From assembly GCF_014861485.1 (NCBI RefSeq), contig NZ_JACZHT010000002.1, forward strand, positions 124,001 to 188,000: a stretch of DNA of 64,000 nucleotides. The letters run 5' to 3'. The DNA comes from Phaeovibrio sulfidiphilus. Lineage in GTDB: Bacteria; Pseudomonadota; Alphaproteobacteria; Rhodospirillales; Rhodospirillaceae. Positions 35,745 to 45,164 of the stretch are shown here, in pieces. Both the position numbers and the translations under genes were made by a program. The stretch's first letter is position 1, and each line of letters starts with the position of its first letter. Under the pieces are notes generated by a model, which did no database searches, was not told the DNA's origin, and saw only the letters and a list, made by a program, of their open reading frames with translations.

Positions 35745-36128
35745 TCAGGTCCGGCCGCCGCCGCGCTCCGCAATGCGGGCCCGGTTCAGGGCGATGGCCT
35801 CCGGTGTCGGGGTCCAGTCCCGGCACCACTCCCCGGGGATCCCGGACAGAAGCCCGTCCGTATCCGTGAACTTGGGCGCATAGCCCCGTGCCTTCATTTC
35901 GGCCACCAGGGCGGCCTGCCTCAGGGCCAGGTAGCCCAGACGGGTGTAGAAGAAGCGCACATGCCCCGTGCCAAGGGTGTACTCCCGCGGGTTTCGCCGG
36001 TCGTCGGGCCGTTCGCCCCGGGCGATCGCGGCCCTCGCCAGGGTGAAGACCCGGGGGAGCTCCCGGTACTCGGCCACAAGGTGGGGGCCGCTCAGCTCGG
36101 AGGGGGGGATGCAGTTGATGCGCGTCAC
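35745..36128 (-). CDS. Pyrimidine-dimer DNA glycosylase, T4 endonuclease V (DenV) family
   Basis: 127 residues. The N-terminus MTRINCIPPSELSGPHLVAEY, followed by RELPRVF, matches the phage T4 enzyme closely in pattern: T2 (catalytic alpha-amino nucleophile after Met removal), R3, H16, R22, E23 (catalytic) and R26 are all conserved. LGTGHVRFFYTRLGYL and the C-terminal W-containing segment also fit. T4 EndoV cuts the glycosylic bond at cyclobutane pyrimidine dimers and nicks the abasic site. A chromosomal homologue would give light-independent UV repair. It stands alone on the minus strand between plus-strand genes. Confidence 0.88.
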   Translation of the reverse strand: MTRINCIPPSELSGPHLVAEYRELPRVFTLARAAIARGERPDDRRNPREYTLGTGHVRFFYTRLGYLALRQAALVAEMKARGYAPKFTDTDGLLSGIPGEWCRDWTPTPEAIALNRARIAERGGGRT

Positions 36129-36654
36129 TCGTCGGGTCCTGGGTCGGAGGGTGGAGAGCCGGGGGCACCGCAGCGGGCCGGCTCACAGGGGGTGTTTTCT
36201 CTTTGAGTGTTCTACCGCGCGCCGGGGGGCTTTTCCACTGCCGTTCCTCGTGCCTCGTGCTGCCGCGTCGTGCCTCACGCTGCCGCGTCGTGCCTCACGC
36301 TGCCGTGCAGTCGCGCCGGCGCTCGCCAGTGCCATAGCTTGCTTGCTGTCGAGCCGCGCGTCCGCCCCCTCCCGGTTGTCGGGAGGATGGTGTCCGCCTG
36401 GCGTCGGGTCCGATCCACCGGGGACATGGGTCTGCCATCGGGTGTGGGGGCGTCGTACCCCGGCCCAAACTCCGGTCGGGCCGGTCGGGGGAGCCCGGAA
36501 CAGTCGCGCGTGCCGGTGCTCTGCGAGACAACACGGGGATTGACGGCCGCCGTCCCCATTCGATAACGTTTTACCTACCGGGTGTGCGCCGACGGCTGCC
36601 CATCCGGTGACCTTTGACCAGACGGCCTCTGGTTCTTCCGCTCCCCGGGCGTTG
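36129..36654. other. Intergenic region upstream of the cobalamin riboswitch
   Basis: About 525 bp with a 20-bp tandem repeat (listed separately) and no supported gene. It should contain the promoter of the cobalt operon near its right end and that of the repair gene at its left end. Confidence 0.4.
36251..36306. repeat. Tandem repeat, 20-bp unit, nearly three copies
   Basis: TGCCTCACGCTGCCGCGTCG at 36271-36290, preceded by a near-identical copy (36251-36270) and followed by a partial copy (36291-36306). Confidence 0.88.
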
Positions 36655-36866
36655 GGGGGCGGAGGTGAAAAGGGAATCCGGTGAGTTTTCGTCCCGGTTC
36701 CGCCCCCGCGAGTGTCTCTCCCGGGGTGTCGGACACCAGGACAGGAGCCGAATCCGGAGCTGCCCCCGCAACTGTGAGCGGAGAGCGACGGTCCACAATG
36801 CCACTGGCCCCCCGGGGCCGGGAAGGCGGACCGGACGTGACGACCCGCAAGCCAGGAGACCTGCCC
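36655..36866 (+). promoter_or_regulatory. Cobalamin (adenosylcobalamin) riboswitch
   Basis: The conserved elements occur in order: AAAAGGGAATCCGGTG, AGCTGCCCCCGCAACTGTGA, ATGCCACTGG, GGCCGGGAAGGCGG, and the B12 box in GACCCGCAAGCCAGGAGACC (ending TGCC at 36865). This is the full cobalamin riboswitch core. It precedes cbiM by about 110 bp and should shut off cobalt uptake and late cobalamin synthesis genes when cobalamin is plentiful. Confidence 0.97.
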
Positions 36867-36977
36867 GAGGCACACCCGAACCGGCTCCCGGACGCTGCCC
36901 CTGTCGTGGACAGGAGGCCTCCGGCGGGCCGCCTTGTTCCAGATCCCGTGCGGGTGAGCACGAGAAAGGGGTATTTC

Positions 36978-37646
36978 ATGCATATTATGGAAGGCTTTCT
37001 GCCTGTCGGGCACGCGGTCGCGTGGACTGCGGTGTCCGCGCCTGTGGTGGCCTACGGGTCCTGGCGCCTGATCCGGACCGTTCGCCAGAACCCGGAACTG
37101 AAGCTGCTTCTGGCGGCCTCGGGCGCCTACGTTTTCATTCTCTCGGCCCTCAAGATCCCGTCCGTGACGGGCAGTTGCTCCCACCCGACGGGGACCGGCC
37201 TGGCCGCCTCCCTGTTCGGTCCATGGATTGCGGCGGTGCTGGGGACCATTGTCCTTCTGTTCCAGGCGCTTCTTCTGGCCCACGGAGGGCTCACGACCCT
37301 GGGCGCCAACGTGTTTTCCATGGCCATTGTGGGGCCGATCGTTGCCTGGAGCCTGTTCCGGGGCCTGAGGGGCGCGGGCGTGGCCGGAGCCGTTGCCATC
37401 TTCTTTGCCGCCGCCCTGGGTGACCTGGCCACCTATGTGGTGACCTCGTTCCAGCTGGCCGCCGCCTTCCCCGACCCGGTCTCGGGCTTCTGGGGGGCGT
37501 CTGCCAAGTTCCTGTCCGTGTTTGCCCTGACCCAGATCCCGCTTGCCATCAGCGAGGGGCTTCTGACAGCCATCGTCTACAACCTTCTCCAGCGCTACAG
37601 CGGCCGGGAGATGTCGGTTCTCAAGCTCAGAATGGCGGGGGTCTGA
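36978..37646 (+). CDS. cbiM: Cobalt ECF transporter substrate-binding membrane protein CbiM
   Basis: 222 residues from the ATG at 36978. The protein begins [16 protein letters not shown]; the N-terminal Met-His metal site is essential in CbiM and fixes the start. Further motifs: [36 protein letters not shown]. Several membrane segments. CbiM binds Co2+ and, with CbiN and the CbiQO2 energising unit, imports it. First gene of an operon controlled by the riboswitch just upstream. Confidence 0.97.
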   Translation: MHIMEGFLPVGHAVAWTAVSAPVVAYGSWRLIRTVRQNPELKLLLAASGAYVFILSALKIPSVTGSCSHPTGTGLAASLFGPWIAAVLGTIVLLFQALLLAHGGLTTLGANVFSMAIVGPIVAWSLFRGLRGAGVAGAVAIFFAAALGDLATYVVTSFQLAAAFPDPVSGFWGASAKFLSVFALTQIPLAISEGLLTAIVYNLLQRYSGREMSVLKLRMAGV

Positions 37647-37648
37647 TC

Positions 37649-38005
37649 ATGTCGACTGCACGGAAAAACGCGTGGATGTTCGCGGGCGTGATCCTTCTGG
37701 CTCTCGTTCCCCTGGTCTTGCATCACGGCTCCGGGGACGAGGAGATCTTCGGCGGAGCCGACGGTCAGGCGGGCGAGATCGCCCTTGCCCTCAATCCGGA
37801 CTATGAGCCCATTGCAGAGCCGTTCTGGGAGCCGCCCTCCGGCGAGATCGAGAGCCTTCTGTTCGCCCTTCAGGCGGCACTGGGGGCGGGGCTGATCGGC
37901 TTCTATTTCGGTCGGCGCTCGGCGGAAAGCCGCCGGGATGAGGCGTCCGGCGGGGCGTCCGGCGCCGGCTCCGGCCCCGGCACCCACGCCCGCCCCCGCA
38001 CCTGA
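37649..38005 (+). CDS. cbiN: Cobalt transport protein CbiN
   Basis: 118 residues, two membrane segments (about 8-25 and 68-86) separated by a periplasmic loop with DEEIFGGADGQAGEIA and YEPIAEPFWEPPSGEIESLLFALQ split across the membrane boundary, the CbiN signature. It is needed with CbiM for cobalt uptake. It starts two bases after cbiM. The C-terminus has an extra Gly/Ser/Ala-rich tail of about 30 residues. Confidence 0.93.
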   Translation: MSTARKNAWMFAGVILLALVPLVLHHGSGDEEIFGGADGQAGEIALALNPDYEPIAEPFWEPPSGEIESLLFALQAALGAGLIGFYFGRRSAESRRDEASGGASGAGSGPGTHARPRT

Positions 38006-38019
38006 GGCAGGGCACTCCC

Positions 38020-38778
38020 ATGCGCCAGCTGGACAGCGTGGCCTGGACGGGCCGGTGGAAACGCCGGCCCGCCGCAGAGAAGCTGTGCCTGTGTCTGGGG
38101 GTCATGACCGTCTCCCTGGCGGTGGCCGGGCCGGGCGGCCAGGTTCTGATCTTCGCGCTCATGGCCCTGCTGACCGTGGGGCTGGCGGGGGTTCCCTTCT
38201 GGACCTGGCTTCGGGCGCTGCTGCTTCCCGCCGGCTTTCTGGTGCTCGGGGTGCTCACGCTTTTTGTCTCGGTCGGCTGGGCGGAGGGCGAGGCGGGCGG
38301 GGGCGTGACCCTGGCCCTGGTTCCGCCCACGGACCGGGAGGCCGCCGTCTTCGTCGGGCTGCGCTCGGCTGCCTGCGTCTCGGCGCTGGTGTTTCTGGCC
38401 CTGACCACACCGCTGCCCGCCCTCATGACCCTGCTGCGGCGTCTCGGGGTGCCGAGGGATGTGGCTGACGTGGCCCTTCTCATGTTCCGCTTCCTCTGGC
38501 TTCTGTTCCACTGCCTGGAGACTGGTCGCCGCTCCCAGACGGCCCGGCTTGGCTACGCCAGCCGGTCGCGCTGGCTGCGCTCCAGCGCCCTTCTGGCGGC
38601 GGGACTTCTGCCCAGGGCTCTGGACCGGGGGACGCGGATGGATGCGGGGCTCAGGGCCAGGGGCTATGACGGCAGCCTCGCAACCCTGTCCAGCGAGGAG
38701 CGCCCCAGCCTTCTGCGGCTTGGCGGGATTGCCGGAGGTGTTCTTGTGCTCGGAGGGGTGACAGCATGGATCGGCTAG
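38020..38778 (+). CDS. cbiQ: Cobalt ECF transporter T component CbiQ
   Basis: 252 residues. Membrane segments run through the first 125 residues and again at the C-terminus, with the cytoplasmic coupling helices containing LARLGYASR-like ARLGYASRSRW and MDAGLRARGYDG, the conserved A-R-G motif that docks on CbiO. CbiQ transmits ATP hydrolysis to the CbiMN part. It overlaps the start of cbiO by 13 bp. Confidence 0.93.
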   Translation: MRQLDSVAWTGRWKRRPAAEKLCLCLGVMTVSLAVAGPGGQVLIFALMALLTVGLAGVPFWTWLRALLLPAGFLVLGVLTLFVSVGWAEGEAGGGVTLALVPPTDREAAVFVGLRSAACVSALVFLALTTPLPALMTLLRRLGVPRDVADVALLMFRFLWLLFHCLETGRRSQTARLGYASRSRWLRSSALLAAGLLPRALDRGTRMDAGLRARGYDGSLATLSSEERPSLLRLGGIAGGVLVLGGVTAWIG

Positions 38779-39698
38779 ATCCGGCGGCAGGACCGGCCCG
38801 GGAGGCCTCCGGGGCACGCCCGTCGCCCGATGCTTCCGGGGCAGGCCTGTCCCCCGGTGGGGGCGCGTGTGTTCTGGAGGCGAGGGGACTGGGCTTTGCC
38901 TACCCCGAGGCCGGGGAAGTGCTCCGCGGCGTGGATCTGAGCCTTCATGCGGGGGAGCGCCTGGTTCTGGCCGGGGCCAACGGCTCGGGCAAGACCACCC
39001 TTCTGCTTTTGCTCGCAGGGCTTCTGACCCCGCGGGAGGGTACTTTGCTTTGTGACGGACAGCCGAGGGGTCGGTCGCGTCGGGCGGTCCGGGCCTGGCA
39101 CTCCCGGGTGGGGCTGGTGTTCCAGGATCCGGACGACCAGCTGTTCGCCCCAACCGTGTTCGAGGACGTGTCCTTCGGCCCCCTCAACCAGGGCTGCGAT
39201 GCGGCGCTTACCCGCCAGCGGGTGGACCGGGCCCTGGCGGCGCTGGGGATTGCGGACCTGGCGGAGCGCCCGCCCCACAGCCTCAGCTTCGGGCAGAAGA
39301 AGCGGGTGTCCATCGCCGGGGTTCTGGCTATGGAGCCCGGAGTGCTTCTTCTGGACGAGCCCACCGCCGGACTGGATCCGGAAGCCTGTGAAGACCTGCT
39401 CGAGACGCTGGCAGCCCTGGCGGCGTCGGGCACGGCGGTGGTGGTGGCCACCCACACCATGGACGAGGCCTGGGCCTGGGCCGATCGCATCGCCCTGTTT
39501 GGCGGGCAGCGCATCGTGGCCTGCGGTCCGCCGGAGGCGATCTTCCGGGACCTGTCCCTTCTGGAAACGCTTCACTTGCGCGAGCCTCTTCTTTTCGGGG
39601 TGGCCCGCAGGCTGGCCGACGCGGGGCTTCTGCCTCCCGGCCACCCGCTGCCCCGCACGCAGGCGGCTCTGTTTTCCCTTTTGTCTCAAGGAACCTGA
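38766..39698 (+). CDS. cbiO: Cobalt ECF transporter ATP-binding protein CbiO
   Basis: 310 residues. An Ala/Gly/Pro-rich leader of about 35 residues precedes the ABC domain: Walker A GANGSGKTTLLLLL, Q-loop GLVFQDPDDQLF, signature LSFGQKKRVSIAGVLAM (this LSxGQKKR form is usual in CbiO), Walker [14 protein letters not shown] and H-loop ATHTMDEA. It powers cobalt uptake. The start overlaps cbiQ, and cobW begins one base after the stop, showing tight operon packing. Confidence 0.95.
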   Translation: MDRLDPAAGPAREASGARPSPDASGAGLSPGGGACVLEARGLGFAYPEAGEVLRGVDLSLHAGERLVLAGANGSGKTTLLLLLAGLLTPREGTLLCDGQPRGRSRRAVRAWHSRVGLVFQDPDDQLFAPTVFEDVSFGPLNQGCDAALTRQRVDRALAALGIADLAERPPHSLSFGQKKRVSIAGVLAMEPGVLLLDEPTAGLDPEACEDLLETLAALAASGTAVVVATHTMDEAWAWADRIALFGGQRIVACGPPEAIFRDLSLLETLHLREPLLFGVARRLADAGLLPPGHPLPRTQAALFSLLSQGT

Positions 39699-39699
39699 C

Positions 39700-40803
39700 A
39701 TGTCCGATCTGGATACACGGCGCATCCCCTGCAGCGTCATCACCGGCTTTCTCGGCGCGGGCAAGACGACCCTGATCCGCCACCTGCTGGAGAACGCCGG
39801 TGGCCGGCGCCTTGCTGTCATCGTCAACGAGTTCGGGGACGTGGGCATCGACGGCGATATCCTGCGCACCCCCGGCAGTGGCTCCGGGGCTGGCGCGGAC
39901 GGCGGAGCCGGGGCGGGCTGCGGCATTCCCGCCTGCCAGGACCGCGAGACGGATGGCAGCATTGTGGAGCTGGCCAACGGCTGCCTGTGCTGCACGGTGG
40001 CGGACGACTTCGTCCCCGCCCTGGACCGGCTTCTCGCCCTGAGCCCGCCGGTGGATCACATCCTGATCGAGACCAGCGGTCTGGCCCTGCCCAAGCCCCT
40101 GGTCCAGGCCTTCAACTGGCCCACGGTCCGCAGCCGGGTGACGGTGGACGCGGTCCTTGCGGTGGTGGACGGCCTGGCCCTGGCGGAGGGGCGTGTGGCC
40201 ACCGACCTGGAGGCCCTGGAGGCCCAGCGCCGCGGGGACAGCACCATCGATCATGACAGCCCGGTGGACGAGGTGTTCGTGGACCAGATGGCCTGTGCGG
40301 ACATGGTGCTCCTGACCAAGACCGATCTTCTGGACGCTTCCGCCCGGCAGGCGGCGCAGGACCGGATCCGGCCCCACCTGGGGGGCGCGGTGCGCATTGT
40401 GCCCGTGTCCGGGGGGGTGGTGGACCCGGGTGTGCTTCTGGGCCTGGAGCGGGCGGTTGAGGACGATATCGAGGGGCGGGTGACCCTGCACGACGGCATG
40501 CTGGACCACGAGCACGATGATTTCGAGAGCCTGGTGGTGACCCTGGATCCGGTCGTGGACACGGACGATCTGGCCCGCCGGGTCGAGACCCTGTTTCACG
40601 AGGCCGGGGCCCTGCGGGTCAAGGGTCACGTGGAGGTCGCGGGCAAGCCCATGCGCTACCGGGTCCAGTCGGTGGGGCCCCGGGTGGCCAGCCACTACGA
40701 CCGGCTCTGGAAAGAGGGTGAGCCGAGGGTTTCCCGGCTTGTGGTCATCGGGGAGCGGGGCCTGGACCGGGCCCGCATCGGCTCCATTCTCGGAGCGTCG
40801 TAG
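39700..40803 (+). CDS. cobW: CobW-type GTP-dependent metallochaperone
   Basis: 367 residues. G3E GTPase: P-loop ITGFLGAGKTTLIRHLL, INEFGDVGIDGDIL-type VIVNEFGDVGID, the metal-binding ELANGCLCCTV (C-L-C-C), ETSGLALPKP and LLTKTDLL. A His/Asp-rich HDGMLDHEHDDFE stretch in the C-terminal half may bind metal. CobW is thought to deliver Co2+ to the CobNST cobaltochelatase, and it sits directly before cobN. A Gly/Ala-rich insert (about residues 57-75) is peculiar to this protein. Confidence 0.96.
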   Translation: MSDLDTRRIPCSVITGFLGAGKTTLIRHLLENAGGRRLAVIVNEFGDVGIDGDILRTPGSGSGAGADGGAGAGCGIPACQDRETDGSIVELANGCLCCTVADDFVPALDRLLALSPPVDHILIETSGLALPKPLVQAFNWPTVRSRVTVDAVLAVVDGLALAEGRVATDLEALEAQRRGDSTIDHDSPVDEVFVDQMACADMVLLTKTDLLDASARQAAQDRIRPHLGGAVRIVPVSGGVVDPGVLLGLERAVEDDIEGRVTLHDGMLDHEHDDFESLVVTLDPVVDTDDLARRVETLFHEAGALRVKGHVEVAGKPMRYRVQSVGPRVASHYDRLWKEGEPRVSRLVVIGERGLDRARIGSILGAS

Positions 40804-40809
40804 GCCGAC

Positions 40810-43800
40810 ATGCACCTTCTCGCCACCTCTGCCCTTTCCCTCGACGACATGAACGAGGCCGTGGACCTGAACCAGGATCCCGCGGACGTTCTCGTGGCCT
40901 CGTTTGCGGAAAACGACCTGCTGGCGGTGGCCGAGGGCTGGAGGTGGCTTCAGGACAGCGCCCGGGCGGGCGGCACCCCCGCTCCCCGTGGCGCGCGCGG
41001 TTCCCGTGGCGCGTGCGGTCCGTTTGGCGTGTCTGCCGGAGCCTGTGAGGGGGCGCGCCCGGATGCGGGTGCCCGCCTGACCCCGGCCAGCGTTCCGGGG
41101 GTGGGGCCGCGGACGGGTGTTCCGGGGGGAGCGGAGACTTCGGCACCGGCCTCGCCCGGCTCTGGCGGCGTCCCGGCCCGGGCGGGTGGCGTGCCCGCTC
41201 CCGACGCCGGATCAATGGGGCGGGAGGGGCCTGCCCCGGAGGAGGCGGTGCCCTCCCTGTGCCTCACCTGTCTGCGGGATCTGAGACATCCCCTGTCCGT
41301 GGACCTCTGGGTCGAGCGGGTGGGGCGCCGGGCCCGGGTGATCGTGATCCGGCTTCTGGGGGGCGTGGGGGCCTGGGCCTACGGGTGCGAGCGCCTGGCC
41401 CATGTGGCCCGGGAGACCGGGGCGGCCCTTGTCATCCTTCCCGGGGAGTGCGAGGCTCCGGCGGACCGGATGGAGGCTCTCTCCACCGTGGATCCGGCTG
41501 TGCGGGCCCGTCTTCTGGCCCGGTTCCGCGAGGGAGGGCCGCTCAATCACGGGGCCCTGGCCCGGGAGCTGGCGGTTCTTGCGGGGGGGAGCGGCGACAT
41601 TCCGGCGCTGGAGGCCTTGCCGAGGGCGGGTCTCTACTGTCCCGGGCGGGGCACGGCGGGCCTGTCGGTGGCGGACTTCGCCCTGGCCGGCGCCCCGGAT
41701 GCTCCCAGGGCAGCGCTTCTTTTGTACCGCTCCATGGTGCTGACCGATGACGTGGCTCCGGTGGATGCCCTGTTCGGCGCCCTGAGGCAGCAGGGGATTG
41801 CCTGCGTGCCCGTCTACGTTACCGGGCTCAAGGATCCGGAATCCCTGGCCCTTGTGGAGCCGCTTCTGAGGGATCTGGCCCCGGATGTGATCATCTCCAC
41901 CACGGCGTTTGCCTGCTCCCGGGATGGGGCCGGGCAGACCCTGTTCGACCGGCTGGATGTTCCCGTGTTCCAGACCATCGTGGCCACCACGCCTGCGCAG
42001 GCCTGGCAGGAGAGTCCCCGGGGCCTGACCCCCGCGGATCTGGCGATGCATGTGGTCCTGCCCGAGCTGGATGGTCGCCTGCTTGCGGGGGCCCTGTCCT
42101 TCAAGGCGGTCCAGGATCCGGCCCGGGAGTTCGGCGTCCCGGCGCTGATGAACGTGCCGGTAAACGTGCCCGTGAACGTGCCGGTGCCGGACCGGGTCGA
42201 AAGCGTGGCCCGCCGGGTTGCGGCCTTCCTTCGCCTGAGGCGCACCGCGCGCGCGGACCGGCGCCTTCTGCTTCTGATGCCCCACTATCCGGCGGTGTCC
42301 GGCCGGACGGGCTATGCGGTCGGGCTGGACGTTCCGGGGAGCCTGCTTGTGCTTCTGTCGGACCTGGAGGAGGCCGGATACACCACCGCGCCCCGGCCGC
42401 CCTCCGCCCGGGACTTTCTGCGGGAGCTGGAGCACTCGGACGTGCGGCTGCCTCTGGCCGACTACGAGACCTGGTTCCGGGCTCTGCCGACCGGCATGCA
42501 AGACGCGGTCAACAGCGCCTGGGGGCCGCCCGGCGAGGACGACGACGTGGTGGAGGGCGCGTTCTCGTTTCGCGCTCTCGGCTTCGGGTCCGTGACGGTG
42601 GCCCTGCCTCCGGACCGGGGGCGCGAGGACTCCCGGCGGGCCGACTACCACGACCCGGACCTGGTGCCCCGCCATGCCCTTCTGGCCTTCGGGATGTGGA
42701 TGCAGACCAATCTGGACGTGCATGCCCTTGTGCATATGGGCGCACACGGCGTGCTGGAGTGGCTGCCGGGCAAGACGGTGGCCCTCTCCGCGCACTGCTG
42801 GCCCGAGGTGCTGGTGGGTCCGGTTCCGGTGATCTATCCGTTCATTGTCTCCAATCCCGGCGAGGCGGGGGTGGCCAAGCGCCGGCTTGGGGCTCTGACC
42901 ATCGGGCACCTGCCTCCGCCCCTGATGGATGCGGGCCTGACCCCGGACCAGCAGCGGCTGGAGCGTCTGGTGGACGAGTACGCCCAGGCCGAGGGGCTGG
43001 ACAGCCGGCGCCGGGACCGTCTTGCGGACCTGATTGTGGAGAGCGCCCGCACCACCGGCCTTCTGGCCCAGGTGGGGGTGGATGAGAACGCCGCCCCCGG
43101 CGAGGCCCTGGCCCGGATTGATGCCTGGCTGTGCGACCTCAAGGATTTCGCCATCAAGGACGGCCAGCATGTCTTTGGCCGCACGCCGCAAGGCGAGACC
43201 GATCCCCTGCGCGTTCTCAGCGCCGAGCGGGAAAAGGCGGCTCTTCTGGATGCCCTGGACGGGCAGCGGATCGGGCCGGGGCCGTCGGGCTCTCCGGCGC
43301 GGGGGCGGCGCGATGTGCTGCCCACCGGGCGCAACCTGTTTGCCTCCGACCCCCGGACCATGCCCACCCCGACCGCGTTCGACCTGGGCCACCGGGCGGC
43401 GGGCGAGGTGGTGCGCCGCTACATGCAGGACAACGGCGAGCCCCCCCGGCGCCTGGTGATGGACCTGTGGGGCAGCGCCTCCCTGCGCACGGGCGGCGAG
43501 GAGATCGCCCAGGGGCTGGCGCTGATGGGCTGCCGGCCCCGCTGGAGCCCGGACACGGGCCGGGTCGAGGGGATCGAGGTTCTGCCCCCGGCCGTGCTCC
43601 CCTGGCCCCGGGTGGATGTGACGTTTCGCATCTCGGGGCTGTTTCGGGACATGTTTCCGGCCCTTCTGGTGCTTCTGAACGCGGCGGTGCGCGCGGTGGC
43701 GGCGCGCGAGGACGCGCCCGGCGAGAACCCTCTGGCCGACGAGGCCCGGGCCTCGGGGGCGGTGCCGCTTCGGGTGTTCGGGGCCCGGCCCGGGGTCTAC

Positions 43801-44607
43801 GGCGCCGGGATCGAGGACCGTCTGGCCTCGGGGGCGTGGGAGGAGCGGGCGGACCTGGGGCACCTGTACCTGGAGACCGGCAGCTACGCCTATGACCACG
43901 CGGACAGCGTCGGGGTCTTCCGGCCCGAGGCGTTTCGCGAGCGGGTCCGAAGCGCGGATGCCCTGGTCCACACGCTGGATGATCCGGCCCGCGACCTGCT
44001 GGAGGGCTCGGCGGATGTGGGGTTTGTGGGCGGGTTCTCCGCGGCGGTGCGGGCGCTGGACGGCCTGGCCGAGGTGATCGTTCTCGACACCACGAGGCCC
44101 GGGCGCCTGCGGGCCCGCGCCCTGGGGGAGAGCCTGTCCCGGGTGGTCCATGCCCGGGCGGTGAACCCCCGCTTTATCGAGGGCCAGATGGCGTTCGGTC
44201 CCCGGGGGGCCCAGGAGTTTGCGGAAACCGTGGATCGTCTTGTGGGCTTCGCCGAGACCACCGACGCCGTGGCGCCCTCCCTTCTGGACGCGGTGTTTCA
44301 GGCGTATGTTCTGGACACGCGGGTCTGTAACTTCATTCTGGAACAGGATCCTTCTGCGGCACTGGCCATTGCCGGGCGGTTCCTGTCCGCCCGCCGCCGG
44401 GGTGTGTGGCCCGTCCGGCGCAATGCGGTGGACGCGGAGCTCGAGGCGCTGGCCGACACAGCCCGAAGGGCGATGGGTGATAACGCCCGGAGGGCGATGG
44501 ATGACGCGGCCCGAAGGGTGATGGGTGATACCGCCCGGGCGTCGTTGGAGCCGGACTGCTGCGGCAGACAGGGATGCGGCTGCCGGGTGACACCGCCCGG
44601 AGGGTGA
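40810..44607 (+). CDS. cobN: Cobaltochelatase large subunit CobN
   Basis: 1265 residues. CobN binds hydrogenobyrinic acid diamide and, with CobS and CobT, inserts cobalt in the aerobic cobalamin pathway. Clear CobN/BchH-family motifs include MHLLATSALSLDD at the start, IISTTAFACSRDG, VHMGAHGVLEWLPGKTVALS, HVFGRTPQGETDPLR-like and VDVTFRISGLFRDMFPALL. An 85-residue Gly/Ala/Pro insert (about 51-135) interrupts the N-terminal domain. The C-terminus ends in an octapeptide repeat (ARRAMGDN, ARRAMDDA, ARRVMGDT) and a cysteine-rich tail CCGRQGCGC, both atypical. Confidence 0.96.
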   Translation: MHLLATSALSLDDMNEAVDLNQDPADVLVASFAENDLLAVAEGWRWLQDSARAGGTPAPRGARGSRGACGPFGVSAGACEGARPDAGARLTPASVPGVGPRTGVPGGAETSAPASPGSGGVPARAGGVPAPDAGSMGREGPAPEEAVPSLCLTCLRDLRHPLSVDLWVERVGRRARVIVIRLLGGVGAWAYGCERLAHVARETGAALVILPGECEAPADRMEALSTVDPAVRARLLARFREGGPLNHGALARELAVLAGGSGDIPALEALPRAGLYCPGRGTAGLSVADFALAGAPDAPRAALLLYRSMVLTDDVAPVDALFGALRQQGIACVPVYVTGLKDPESLALVEPLLRDLAPDVIISTTAFACSRDGAGQTLFDRLDVPVFQTIVATTPAQAWQESPRGLTPADLAMHVVLPELDGRLLAGALSFKAVQDPAREFGVPALMNVPVNVPVNVPVPDRVESVARRVAAFLRLRRTARADRRLLLLMPHYPAVSGRTGYAVGLDVPGSLLVLLSDLEEAGYTTAPRPPSARDFLRELEHSDVRLPLADYETWFRALPTGMQDAVNSAWGPPGEDDDVVEGAFSFRALGFGSVTVALPPDRGREDSRRADYHDPDLVPRHALLAFGMWMQTNLDVHALVHMGAHGVLEWLPGKTVALSAHCWPEVLVGPVPVIYPFIVSNPGEAGVAKRRLGALTIGHLPPPLMDAGLTPDQQRLERLVDEYAQAEGLDSRRRDRLADLIVESARTTGLLAQVGVDENAAPGEALARIDAWLCDLKDFAIKDGQHVFGRTPQGETDPLRVLSAEREKAALLDALDGQRIGPGPSGSPARGRRDVLPTGRNLFASDPRTMPTPTAFDLGHRAAGEVVRRYMQDNGEPPRRLVMDLWGSASLRTGGEEIAQGLALMGCRPRWSPDTGRVEGIEVLPPAVLPWPRVDVTFRISGLFRDMFPALLVLLNAAVRAVAAREDAPGENPLADEARASGAVPLRVFGARPGVYGAGIEDRLASGAWEERADLGHLYLETGSYAYDHADSVGVFRPEAFRERVRSADALVHTLDDPARDLLEGSADVGFVGGFSAAVRALDGLAEVIVLDTTRPGRLRARALGESLSRVVHARAVNPRFIEGQMAFGPRGAQEFAETVDRLVGFAETTDAVAPSLLDAVFQAYVLDTRVCNFILEQDPSAALAIAGRFLSARRRGVWPVRRNAVDAELEALADTARRAMGDNARRAMDDAARRVMGDTARASLEPDCCGRQGCGCRVTPPGG

Positions 44608-44690
44608 CGGGCAATCTGGTCCCCCGGGAGAAGCGGGCGGCAGTGCCCGCAGGGCGATGGATCACACAGCGCGGAGGGCACGGGGTGCGA
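44459..44690. repeat. 24-bp degenerate repeat crossing the cobN stop codon
   Basis: Units of the form GCCCG(a/g)AGGG(c/t)GATGG(g/a)TGA encode the last repeats of CobN (44460-44540). Similar units continue past the stop codon at 44605-44607, for example at 44588-44610 and 44647-44667. The array is therefore a DNA-level repeat that enters the coding region. Confidence 0.65.
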
Positions 44691-45120
44691 CGGCCCCGCG
44701 GGCAGGGGGGCGGGGGGCGCGGCGAACAGGCATGCCCCAGCCGGGGGCGCCCCGGTTTCAGGGGCCCGGTGCCGGTCCCGTCCTGCCGCTGAAAACCTCC
44801 ATTTTTCAATTCATTCGCGAGCATGGTTGCCAGCGGGGATCAGCAGTGGCGGCTGCTGTGCCCACGCCTGAGGGGTGCCGTCTGGCCGGATGTGTTCGCA
44901 AAAGGGTGGCGGTCCCCGGTCCCGCGGGAGCCGACTCCTTGGCCCGGAAACCGGTCATCGCTGACGCAGGGTGCGGGTTGGAAAACGCAAAAGGTAAGGC
45001 AGGAACTGGAATCGTTCCTGGAGTTCGCGTCGTCCAAGACATAGGTCAGCCGTCTTAGCCCCTTGTGACCATTCGCTTTTTTATCACGGTTCCGGATTTT
45101 GGGCCAAATGTGGCAAGAAA

Positions 45121-45139
45121 CATGACAAATTGTGTCATG
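45121..45139. promoter_or_regulatory. Inverted repeat upstream of hppA, candidate operator
   Basis: CATGACA-AATTG-TGTCATG, a perfect 7-bp inverted repeat with a five-base spacer, about 160 bp before the hppA start. No T-run, so not a terminator. No regulator is identified. Confidence 0.45.
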
Positions 45140-45164
45140 GATTTGTTGCGGCCCTGCGCCAAGT

